A DNA stretch of 64,000 nucleotides from Otatea glauca (taxonomy: Eukaryota; Streptophyta; Magnoliopsida; Poales; Poaceae): the NCBI GenBank assembly GCA_036346275.1, contig CM070722.1, forward strand, positions 26,311,336 to 26,375,335. The letters run 5' to 3'. Positions 56,001-64,000 of the stretch are shown one piece after another. Under the pieces are notes generated by a model, which saw only the letters and a list, made by a program, of their open reading frames with translations, searched no databases and was not told the origin of the DNA. The stretch's first letter is position 1, and the number at the start of each line of letters is the position of its first letter. A program made the position numbers and the translations under genes.

Positions 56001-56081
56001 AAATCCAAATAAATTCCAGAAAATCACAAATGCACATTTAAGCAATAAAAACTTAATTAAGCCAAATTTTGGGATGTTACA
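53058..56081 (-). repeat. 5' LTR of E2 (3024 bp)
   Basis: Minus-strand start TGTAACATCC at 56081. TATA is at 55486-55494. It lacks a 92-bp segment present in the 3' LTR copies between two GACGTCAGCGTGAC repeats (compare 44690-44795 with 54913-54927), and its remaining octamer is mutated to TGATGTCA. The conserved coding-like block is at about 54570-54680. Confidence 0.92.
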
Positions 56082-56732
56082 GTCAGGTACCCTTTCATCG
56101 AGAAACTACGCTTTTCTTTATATTTCTCATGTACAAAGTTAAGACATTATATTTTAGCATCGGCTTGTAAAGTAATCTGTAAAACCGATGTTATAAAATA
56201 TATGTTATCAGCTCCGATTTTACGAGGTCGACTTGGCAAATGGGCTTATGCATTTATAGAGTTTGACCTGATTTACGAATCGGCTAAAGTAGTTAAGGGA
56301 CAAATTCTGGCCGATTTTATAACAGGGCATGATACTGCTGCCGACTTGGTATCTGTAGCCCCTTGGCAATTCTTTTTTGACGGGTCTGTATGCAGAGAGG
56401 GTGACAGGATCGGTGTAATGCTCATATCACCCAAAGGGCATAATTTTGAATTTGCATTTCGATTAAATAGTCGATGCTCAAACAATCAGGCAGAATATGA
56501 AGCATTGCTCAAAGGTTTGCAATTATTGGAAAACATCGGAGTAAATGGTGTTGAGGCATACAGGGATTCAATGTTGATTGTACACGAAATAAAAGGAGAA
56601 TACCAATGCCGAGATGAAATACTGCTGAAATATTTGGAACAATGTTTCGAGATTATCGGCTCATTTACATCATTTTCTATCGGTCATGTCCCTCGAGAAT
56701 TGAACGATAGAGCTAACGCCTTAGCTCAATAG
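56082..56732 (+). pseudogene. RNase H end and second (archaeal-type) RNase H of element B
   Basis: 56082-56200 completes the RT-linked RNase H cut by E2, with broken frame. 56202-56732 is open: LGKWAYAFIEFDLIYESAK (end of the first RNase H), the linker GQILADFI, then a second RNase H. In the second domain the first catalytic Asp is in WQFFFDGSVC (about 56364-56393), the Glu in NNQAEYEALLKGLQLL (about 56481-56528), the next Asp in YRDSMLIVHEI, and the last Asp in ELNDRANALA. The extra RNase H is a known mark of the Tat lineage. The frame ends at 56730-56732 just before integrase. Confidence 0.82.
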
Positions 56733-56792
56733 GCATCAGGGTATAAAAACTTTGGCCGATATAAGGTAACCGAGTTAGTAGATAAAGCCATC

Positions 56793-58068
56793 ATGTGCAT
56801 AGATATCGTGGATTGGAGAATGCAAATAAAGAATTACCTGATCGACCCATCCAAACCGATAGAATGCAAGATTAGGCAACAAGCTTTAAAGTACATTGTT
56901 CCGGACGATACATTGTATTATCGGATGATGGAAGGCTTGCTATTGAGATGTCTTGGAACCGAAGAAGCACAGGTAGCAATGGGCGAGGTACATGAAGGTA
57001 TTTGCGGATCTCACCAATCGGCTCATAAGATGAAATGGATACTTAGACGAACAGGTTATTTTTGGCCGACAATGCTAGAGGATTGTTTCAAATATTATAA
57101 AGGATGTCAAACTTGTCAGAAATTTGGCAACATACAACTAGCATCAGCATTGGCCTTACATCCAATTATTAAACTATGGCCGTTTAGAGGTTGGGGAATA
57201 GATGTAATCGGTCAAATATTTCCTGCTTTGAGTAAAGGTCATAAGTTTTTTGGCCACGACCGATTATTTCTCTAAATGGGTTGAAGCTATACCTCATAAG
57301 AAAGTAACCAGTGTTGAGGCGATCGGTTTTGTTAATGAACATATTGTCCATCGGTTTGGAATACCGCAAACAATCATGATCGATAAAGGTACAGTTTTCA
57401 TGTCTAATGAATTTCAGAGTTACGCGACAAGTCGTGGAATCAAGTTATTGAACTCATCCCCATATTACGCTCAGGCTAACGGACAAGCCGAGACGTCTAA
57501 CAAAACGTTAATTAAATTGATCAAAAGAAAAATCGATGAAAGACCAAGGAGTTGGCACTCGACCCTATCGGAGTCTCTTTGGGCCTATCGACTAGCTTAT
57601 CACGGGGCAACGAAACTCTCACCTTACCAATTGGTATATGGTCAGGAAGCCGTTTTACCCATGGAAATTAACATCGAGTCTATACGAACGGCCAGGCAAA
57701 ATAGTTTGTCGGCTCAGGAGTATAACGATTCGATGATTGATAACTTAGACGAATTAGCATAATTGTGTTTATCTACGCTTGATCAGCTCAAGAAGAATAA
57801 AGTCAGATTCGCAAAACCATATAACAAAAAAGTCGTGCCTAAATCTTTTGATCAAGCCGATTTAGTGTGGAAAACGATATTGCCTGTTGGTTCGAAAGAC
57901 AGCCGATTTGGAAAATGGTCACCTACGTGGGAAGGGCCGTACAAGGTTAATCGGCTAGTCAGTGGAAATTCGTATGTACTGGAAACGTTGGAAGGGTATG
58001 TTTTGCCTAAGGCTATTAATGGGAAATATTTAAAGAAATACTATCCTAGCGTTTGGATCGGAGCCTAG
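56793..58068 (+). pseudogene. Integrase of element B, broken by a frameshift and one stop
   Basis: Zinc-binding HHCC region: HEGICGSHQSAHK, then GCQTCQKFG (about 56990-57125). The core has Asp in GWGIDVIG (about 57193-57216), Asp in IMIDKGTVFMS (about 57374-57406) and Glu in NGQAETSNK (about 57478-57504), so the D,D,E triad is present. A frameshift near 57250-57275 separates 56793-57275 from 57250-57762. A stop at 57760-57762 then interrupts the C-terminal part, which resumes at 57763-58068 and ends PSVWIGA. It matches 1-936 of element A closely; A has lost the second Asp. Confidence 0.88.
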
Positions 58069-58259
58069 CTGACTAAAGAATTGCGTCAAAAGGCCGAGTT
58101 AACACAGTGCTGTTAATCGGTTAAGAGAGTTGTAGATTTGTGAAAGAAATTACAGAAAAGTAAACTTAAATCGGTTAAACAGCCGATTATAAAGTTGAGA
58201 TACAAGACATCCCAAAAGTCAACACCCAGTAATAGTTTGTCATTGAAAAGGATTAAGAC
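58069..58259. other. Spacer between integrase and antisense gene (element B)
   Basis: Noncoding counterpart of 937-1139; the sense pol and antisense genes converge here. No gene seen. Confidence 0.6.
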
Positions 58260-61220
58260 CTAGATGCCTGATCCAAGAAGCCTGCCCCCCAAAGCCGATA
58301 CCGCCCCCGCTGCCTTGGCAATAATTTGTTGGACTTCATCCAGGAACTTCTCATCATCTTTGTCATTGCCTGGAACAGGGGTGATTTTGGCCATTTGCTC
58401 GGAAATTTGAGTTACAACTTGGCCGATCTCTTGCTTTTGGCTTTTGAGGGAAGCAGCAATTGTAGCAAGTGAAGATTGTTTATCAGTCAAAGTCTTGTTC
58501 ACTTCAGCCAACTCCTCCTCAAGATGTTTCTTGGCCGATTCCAAGCAAAGAATGGCGACCTTATCCGATTTGAGGGCTTGATTGTCTTCATCAAATTTTT
58601 TCTTCTGGGCCTTCGTGCGAGCCACCAGTTTGTCCAGGATGATTTGGTCGGCTTTTTGGGCTTAACTTTCCGCAATTTTGGCCTTGGCCGCTTGCACCTC
58701 AGTCCTTTTGCCATCCAAATGACATACCTCAAGAAGGGCAGCCATGGCTTCTGGGGGGAGGTCGGCTTCGAGAGCCGTCATAGCATCACGTAGAGGTTGT
58801 GTATTGGCTAGAAGGTCGACTTCAGGCTGCATTATTTCCTCGAAAAGTTTGTTCAGCCTGACTTGCATCCCAGGTACTGAAGTTACTACAGCCGACGCTT
58901 CCTCTGCGACTTCAAGGATTTTTCTAATGTCCGTAGGAAAATCGTCCGTGGCCATCACCTCTGGGTCCTCCAATTCATCAAGAGTGAATCCTAGCAAATC
59001 CATTGGGTTGGAGAACATGGAGGGTTTGGGGGTTGAAGCCGATGGTATCGGATTAAGAAACACCGAGGAGCCTGGCAAGTCGATAGTAGGGCTGGTCACT
59101 CGGGTGTGCGATGGCAGTTGAACTTTGGGGGAAATAGCGAGAAGATCGGCTAGGATGGCAGCCGCTTGCGCAGATGGTATCGACTGTAAAAGGAATAAAA
59201 TCAAGATAAGAGCAGCGCACAAAAAAGGTATGGTTGGCGATTAAAAGAAACTTACCTCTCCCGTAGCCGATATGGTTGGCGAGCTTTCGCCACTCTGCTC
59301 ATTGGGCTTGGGGACCCTCTTGGCAACAGCTTTGGTGTACTTTCGCTTCTTTTATAAGGATTTATCGGATAAACAATCTTGTTAGATGAAATTGGTTGAA
59401 GTTTAAAAGAAAGCCGATAAAAAGACTTACTAGGTTGTTTCTGCTTCTCCAAGTCCGACAGAGATGGGCTCTGAATGCCCAAAGACCCAGAGGCGTAACC
59501 TGTGACGGCGGCCGATTGTTGTTGTCTCTTGGGCTGACCGTCACCCGATGGGCCTGAAGCCGCCCTCTTTCAAATAGCCTTGTTCTATAGGGAGGAAACA
59601 AAGTTAGATTCAAGGCAAACTTCATAAAAGACAAAATGGAAGATTTAGACTCTAAGCCGATACCTCGCTAGAAACATCTACGTTCGTGTTAGTATATCCG
59701 GACGAAGTGGCCTCACTGCTAGAATCGGCGTTAGATACTAACGTCGGCTCCGGAAGATTTGGGAAAAATTAATTGATGATAGTTGATGGAGACTTGGACC
59801 GATAAAGAGCTTCTGCAATGGATGACCACCACGTAGTATAGCCGCCTGCTCATCTGGTGTTCAGGAAGAAGTGTGGCAAAGATTCAACTTGCGGGTCATC
59901 GGCTACTTCAAGAACAATCTCAGCCGATACAGCATTACGAACTCTAGCTCTTGGCTCAAGCCGATCAAGAAGCTGAAAACTTGGGATCACTTGACCAAAT
60001 CCGAGTTGCCTTGAGTAGATTGACGGGTGATAAAATTCGTATGACGGCTGGTATGTCCGATTTCTTGTATGGAGGCCAGCATGAAGAATGCAAGGTGAGA
60101 TAAAAATTTTGTACAAGTCAAGGGTTTCCTGAGGCATTGAATAACTGTCGGCTTCAAGATGCAGAAACGAAGGCCATGAAAAATCAGCCACACCGCTATA
60201 ACTAAAAAAGTCCCACTGTCTCAGATCTTCATCGCTCAAGTGAAGGAAGAAAGACAGGTATTTTTTCGAATCGGCAGCTGTGATCTTTGTCTCATTGCCA
60301 GAACACATAATGAACCGTTCACCAAATGATCGGCTCACTTGATATTGAGGAATGGCGTTCTCCGGGTTGTCTTCTCTTTGAAAGGTCGTGTCATCAGCAG
60401 GTTCTAAATCAAAGGGTCGGCTAAAGAAGCAGTACAACCAAACCTGAATGAACCATAAGGGGCCGCCCACATTGCCTACAGTGAAATCGGCAAAACTCGT
60501 ATAAAGCCGACTTCTAATGACATGCATCATTTGGTACACCGCTCCCAGAAATGTTTTTCCAAGCGCCAGCCAACGACCCTCTACCAGTCGTTCTGCAATT
60601 GTCTGATATACTTGAGTTGGTCCTAACGAAGCCCCGCAGAACAAAAATCGGTCAAGCCAGAGATTAAGGAAGGCAACATGCTCTTCGTCCGATACTAATC
60701 CATTTACTTTATTGTTATTGGCAATATACTTGGACCAGCTTTCACCTTTAGACCGAATAAGTTTATACTTGGGTTTGGCACTAAAAGCCGATACTTGTTC
60801 CCCATCTGGTCTCAGGCAGCAAAGTTGAGCGACATCCAGTAAGGTTGGGCCGACCGGGCCGGTGCGAAACATGAAGGCGTTAAAAGCATCCGACCAGAAA
60901 TAACAAGCCGTGGCCACCAAGGGCTCATTGGCCTCTGGATCGGTTAAACTCAAAGGAATGCACTCGGCTATGCCCATTCTTTCCCAGGATTCTCTTTTTT
61001 GGGCTGCTACTCGGTTATACCAATTCTTCCACCCTTTAAGTACAGTCGGTCAAGCCCTAAAACTTTTACTCTAACCCTCAATATTATATCCTTTAGCCGA
61101 CAAAGGAAGGCGAGTTACTTCTTGATCAATAATTGTAGCCGTATATAGGGTTCCTAATGGGCCGAGGAAAAACTGATCAACGCTGTTAGGAATCGGGATG
61201 AGTACCTGAGAAGGATCCAT
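58260..61220 (-). pseudogene. Antisense plant-mobile-domain / coiled-coil gene of element B, four exons
   Basis: Exons on the minus strand: 1, 59664-61220 (519 codons, ATG 61220); 2, 59431-59584; 3, 59256-59353; 4, 58260-59183. Introns are 79, 77 and 72 bp with GTATCG, GTAAGT and GTAAGT donors. Acceptors are CTATAG and TTACAG; the exon 3 acceptor AG is lost. Phases (0, 1, 0) match element A. Joined length would be 911 codons. Exon 1 is the plant mobile domain (ACYFWSDAFNAFMF, LDVAQLCCLRPDGEQV, SDEEHVAFLNLWLD). Exon 4 is Ala/Glu/Lys-rich and coiled-coil-like. In-frame stops are at 61071-61073 and 61050-61052 (both Trp in A), 59850-59852, 59769-59771, 59570-59572 and 58662-58664. Sense-strand element RNA cannot have these introns removed, which explains their survival. 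Function unknown. Confidence 0.8.
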
Positions 61221-61424
61221 TCAGCCGATCTTGATGTCAAAAGCCGACTGACTCAAAAGAAAATCCAAAGCAAAGCAGCCGATTATGAAGATCACGAGAG
61301 CTCGAGCGCGTGAGGAATGACAGTGTGCGGGCCACATTTTACAGCGAGGTAAAAATCCGAAGCGGCGGGAAATGAATCTCAAAAGACGCGAGCAGTTAAA
61401 ACGCACTACACGCATGTCAGATAA
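61221..61424 (-). promoter_or_regulatory. 5' flank of the antisense gene (element B)
   Basis: Counterpart of 27139-27345 in element A, cut by LTR C at 61425. It includes the shared CGGGAAATGAATCTCAAAAG and an AAGCCGACTGA/GCAGCCGATT pair. A promoter is expected somewhere here if the gene is transcribed; none is recognisable. Confidence 0.35.
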
Positions 61425-64000
61425 TGTAACACCCTAAAATTTGCTCTAATTTAAATTTTGGAGCATTTTTTATTTTTGAGAATTTCAAAGAATCTATTAG
61501 AATTTAAATTAGATTTATTTATTTTTGATCTTTCTTGAATTTAATTAAATTTATGCAAAGTTTTATTGGAAATATTTTATCTGAGTTCTAAATGTTCCAA
61601 AATATTTTCCAAAATTTTTCTGGGTATTTTTGCTATTTAATTTGGCTTTGTTTATTTATCTGAATTATTTTAATTCGATAATGTTTTAAAAATCGAAGGA
61701 ATAGTGTTTGGGCCGAAACCCTTCGGTCCGGCCCAAACATCCCGCTCGCCGTCAGCCCGCACAGCCCGCTACGCCGAAAACCCTAGCCGCGCGCCGTCCG
61801 ATTCCGATCGAACGCTCGCCGTTGTGCCGCATCGCCAAGCATTGGCAACCGTCCGACCGAGTCCACACGGACGGTTGGGATGGAGCCACGTTGTCTCTTC
61901 CTCGCGAGATCACTGGAGATGCGTGGGCATTGATGCCCGTGAGTTTCGTCGGCGGTTTTCACGCACGTCGAGGCTCTTTAAGCCATGTCGGTTAGCACGT
62001 TCTGCAGAGAACTTCAAGACGCTCCTTTTAACTCTTTGCACGCACGTCGAGACCCCCTCTAGCGCTCGCCGTTGCTCGCCGTAGTTACTTTCTCTCTCCG
62101 CCGTTGTTTTTGCTTCCTCTCGTCGTCGTTCGAGCCGCTCCGCCGTGCTCCGACCCCGTCCCGAGTTCGCCAAAGGAAGCCGCGTCGATTGGATCACTTC
62201 TTCACGCTGGAAGATCACCGTAGCGCCGTCGCCTACGCCGTCTTCCCCAGCTCCGGCAGCCTGCTTCACCAACGTCGCCGTCGTCTTCACCGAGCTCCGT
62301 CAACCGTTCGATCACCATCCAACCGTTGCAGTACGTCCACATCGTTCTTCTCTGTTCTAAGCCTAGTTTAGATCGTAACCGTTGGATCGTGTTTGGACGC
62401 ATGGGATAACGCCGTGTTGCTTAGTTGCACAGTAAATCGCTCGGGTAACGTGCACCGTTGGATCAGATCTAAGCGGTAGAGATCTAGCGTTGTCATGTAG
62501 TTTTTGCCGTAGCTGTTCGATCACAGTTGTGCGGCTGAGATGCGTACACGCGTCGGCCGTTGGCTGCTTCGCCAATTAAATCGGCACCGTTCATTTTTGA
62601 ACGAGAGGCGGTGATTGCGCCGCGCCCTTGCTGAATCGTGTGAGGCCGCGTGTCCCCTTTGACTGAAGCGTGAACAATTTCGGTCGTTGTTTTCAAACGA
62701 GCCGTCGCGATTACACGCGTGACGCTGTGTAGCCGAGGCGTCGCCAGGTGTGCGCGAGATCTGGCCGTTGGTTTCAGACGGACCGTCAGATGTGTGCTGC
62801 GAGGCAGCGCGGAAATCAAAGCATCGTCGAGTCCGCGCGGAATTGCACCGTTGGATCTGAGAGCCCCCTGGATGTGCGACGCGTGTCGCACGCATCTCGG
62901 TGCACTGCAGCGTGCGTTAGAAGATCTGACCGTTGATCTTTGGATGGCCACGATTTAGCCACGTAGCAGAGATCTGACCGTTAGATAAAGAATGGCTGAG
63001 TTGGTGACACATGTTCGTGCACAAATCTCGAGGCGCCACCGGCGTCGCGATGGCGTCGATCTTGGCGTCATCGGTAGGGCCAAGTGCATTGTTCTGTGGA
63101 CTGGGTCCACGGTGGACCAGAGCCGAACCGTGGACCGGGTCCATAGACAAAAGCGACGTGACAGCACCAGAGGCTGCCATGTGTCATGCTGACGTCATAA
63201 ATATTTTTGTATATAAAAATAATTCGCCCGAATTTCTTTTCTTTGCTGACGTCATCATTAGGTCATGCTGACGTCATAAATCCCAATTTTTCCTTATAAA
63301 AATAATTATAACAAATCGGATTTTCTGATTTATATTTTATTTAAAACTTTGAAAGGCTATAACTTCTGCATTTTAACTCCGATTGAGGTGATTCCAGTCT
63401 CTAAAAATTTGTAAAATTGAGATCTGTTTATTTATGAATTTTATTTGAATTTTTGATGTCTTCTAGTCTACTGTTTGGGTTATTTATTGCATATGTTATT
63501 TTTTTTAAGCGTAGACGCAAATTTGCCGGAAAATTTCGAAGAAGAGTTCGTCGCTCAAAATCAAGCTTCGCATCAAGACCAGCAACTCTTTGAAGACAAG
63601 TGATGCTTTGATCATTTTGTTCCCAGATTTTAAAATGTAATTTATGCTTTGAAATTATGCATGTTAATTTATTTAAATGTATTTAAATTTATTTGGGGTA
63701 TGTAGCTAATCAACCCATATTGTTATCACCACCTTGAAATTACTATTTGTATGCCTTTAAATCATTGTCCACCCTAAGGTTATTCGTATTTGTTGGATAT
63801 TAATATGATGCCAACACGGGAGGCTAGATCGTGATTAGCTGCTTAGCTTTGCAACGAGTCATGAATGATCTTTCGGAAAATGTATCAATGTTGACTAATG
63901 AAATATTGAATTTATTTTGAAAGTGGTGCGATGAAGCCACATGATGAGACTAAGGTATAGAGACCTGTGTGGTTCTGTACCATTGTTGAGTTATTGCTGG
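61425..64000 (+). repeat. LTR C: start of a diverged Tekay-type LTR, continuing past the window
   Basis: Begins TGTAACACCCTAAAATTTG after GATAA. It follows the same plan as the E1 and E2 LTRs. The A/T-rich start comes first, then a GC-rich zone (about 61700-63180) with many ACCGTTGGATC-like units. Next are three TGACGTCA octamers (63190, 63247, 63269) and the conserved AGGCTATAACTTCTGCATTT region (about 63352). Last come the coding-like block (about 63511-63602) and the TGCTTTGATCAT motif (63603-63614). It aligns with, but is clearly diverged from, 9651-12753. ORFs inside (such as 61910-62290 minus) are composition artefacts of the GC-rich zone. The right end and internal region are outside the window. 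Confidence 0.82.
63190..63276 (+). promoter_or_regulatory. Cluster of three TGACGTCA octamers in LTR C
   Basis: Exact TGACGTCA at 63190-63197, 63247-63254 and 63269-63276, two of them within CATGCTGACGTCATAAAT contexts. Candidate bZIP (TGA-type) binding sites, by motif only. Confidence 0.5.

Larger units (their letters stand above)
42826..56081 (-). mobile_element. Element E2: Tekay/Del-type Ty3/Gypsy chromovirus, minus strand
   Basis: 5' LTR 53058-56081 (3024 bp) and 3' LTR 42826-47317 (4492 bp), with an exact target duplication GTCAG (42821-42825 and 56082-56086). The primer site at 53043-53053 has lost one base (TGGTATCGAGC). The polypurine tract is at about 47318-47333. The interior carries the pre-gag ORF, gag and a 1061-codon open pol. 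It is the same family as E1 but of a distinct LTR subtype. The 3' LTR is about 1.47 kb longer through an internal duplication. It inserted into the RNase H of element B. Confidence 0.94.
37259..61424 (+). mobile_element. Element B: Tat-lineage Ty3/Gypsy retrotransposon, interrupted by E2
   Basis: 5' LTR (37259-37908), primer site, gag, protease, RT, RNase H, a second archaeal-type RNase H, integrase, and an antisense multi-exon gene before the 3' end. Element E2 (42826-56081, target duplication GTCAG) splits the RNase H. LTR C interrupts it again at 61425, so its 3' LTR lies beyond the window. Two RNase H domains and extra ORFs are known features of the Tat lineage. Many stops, several at CpG or as Trp-to-stop changes, show it is inactive. 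Its own sequence here is about 10.9 kb. Confidence 0.9.

Noticed and set aside
61910..62290. Long minus and plus ORFs in 61700-63270 (up to 126 codons)
   Set aside because: They lie in the GC-rich zone of LTR C, overlap in several frames and have Arg/Ser-biased composition. No family motif; treated as composition artefacts.

Overview
The window is repetitive nuclear DNA of a flowering plant, most likely a grass. The evidence is stacked, nested LTR retrotransposons of grass-typical lineages (Tat, Tekay/Del, SIRE/Maximus, and an Angela-like solo LTR), a CACTA (En/Spm) transposon, and promoter regions with AAACCCTAG-type leaders. I found no intact cellular gene, tRNA, rRNA or CRISPR array. Nearly all reading frames belong to transposable elements, and most are broken. 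Family names rest on motifs and structure read by eye; no database search was run.

Layout. (1) 1-29494 is the 3' part of a plus-strand Tat-lineage Ty3/Gypsy element (A). It holds the integrase end, then a multi-exon gene on the opposite strand, then the 3' LTR at 28843-29494. A SIRE-type Ty1/Copia element (D, 3311-26442) splits A. A Tekay-type Ty3/Gypsy element (E1, 9651-21568, target duplication GGTTG) splits D inside its reverse transcriptase. An Angela-like solo LTR (27460-28828, target duplication AAATG) sits just before A's polypurine tract. (2) 29495-30655 is unassigned, partly GC-rich sequence that may be the 5' end of a host gene. (3) About 30656-36024 is a degenerate CACTA transposon with its transposase on the minus strand. 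(4) 36025-37258 is unassigned, with a CGGTT-rich hAT-like block and a GC-rich gene-like fragment. (5) 37259 to beyond 61424 is a second Tat element (B) of the same family and orientation as A. It has a 5' LTR, primer site, gag, protease, RT, two RNase H domains, integrase and the same antisense gene. It is split by a minus-strand Tekay element (E2, 42826-56081, target duplication GTCAG). (6) 61425-64000 is the start of a further, diverged Tekay-type LTR (C) inserted in B.

How the parts relate. Order of events: A and B first; then D into A, E2 and C into B, and the Angela element into A; then E1 into D. E2 keeps an open RT-RNase H-integrase-chromodomain frame of 1061 codons; the rest of the coding capacity is broken.

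Most noteworthy: (i) A and B both carry an antisense plant-mobile-domain plus coiled-coil gene with three short introns at matching positions and phases. (ii) A and B are strongly enriched for the hexamer AGCCGA/TCGGCT, in coding and noncoding DNA alike; the other elements are not. (iii) The 3' LTR of E2 carries a ~1.4 kb tandem duplication that looks like a mosaic of two LTR subfamilies. (iv) All nine TGACGTCA octamers I found lie in Tekay-type LTRs.
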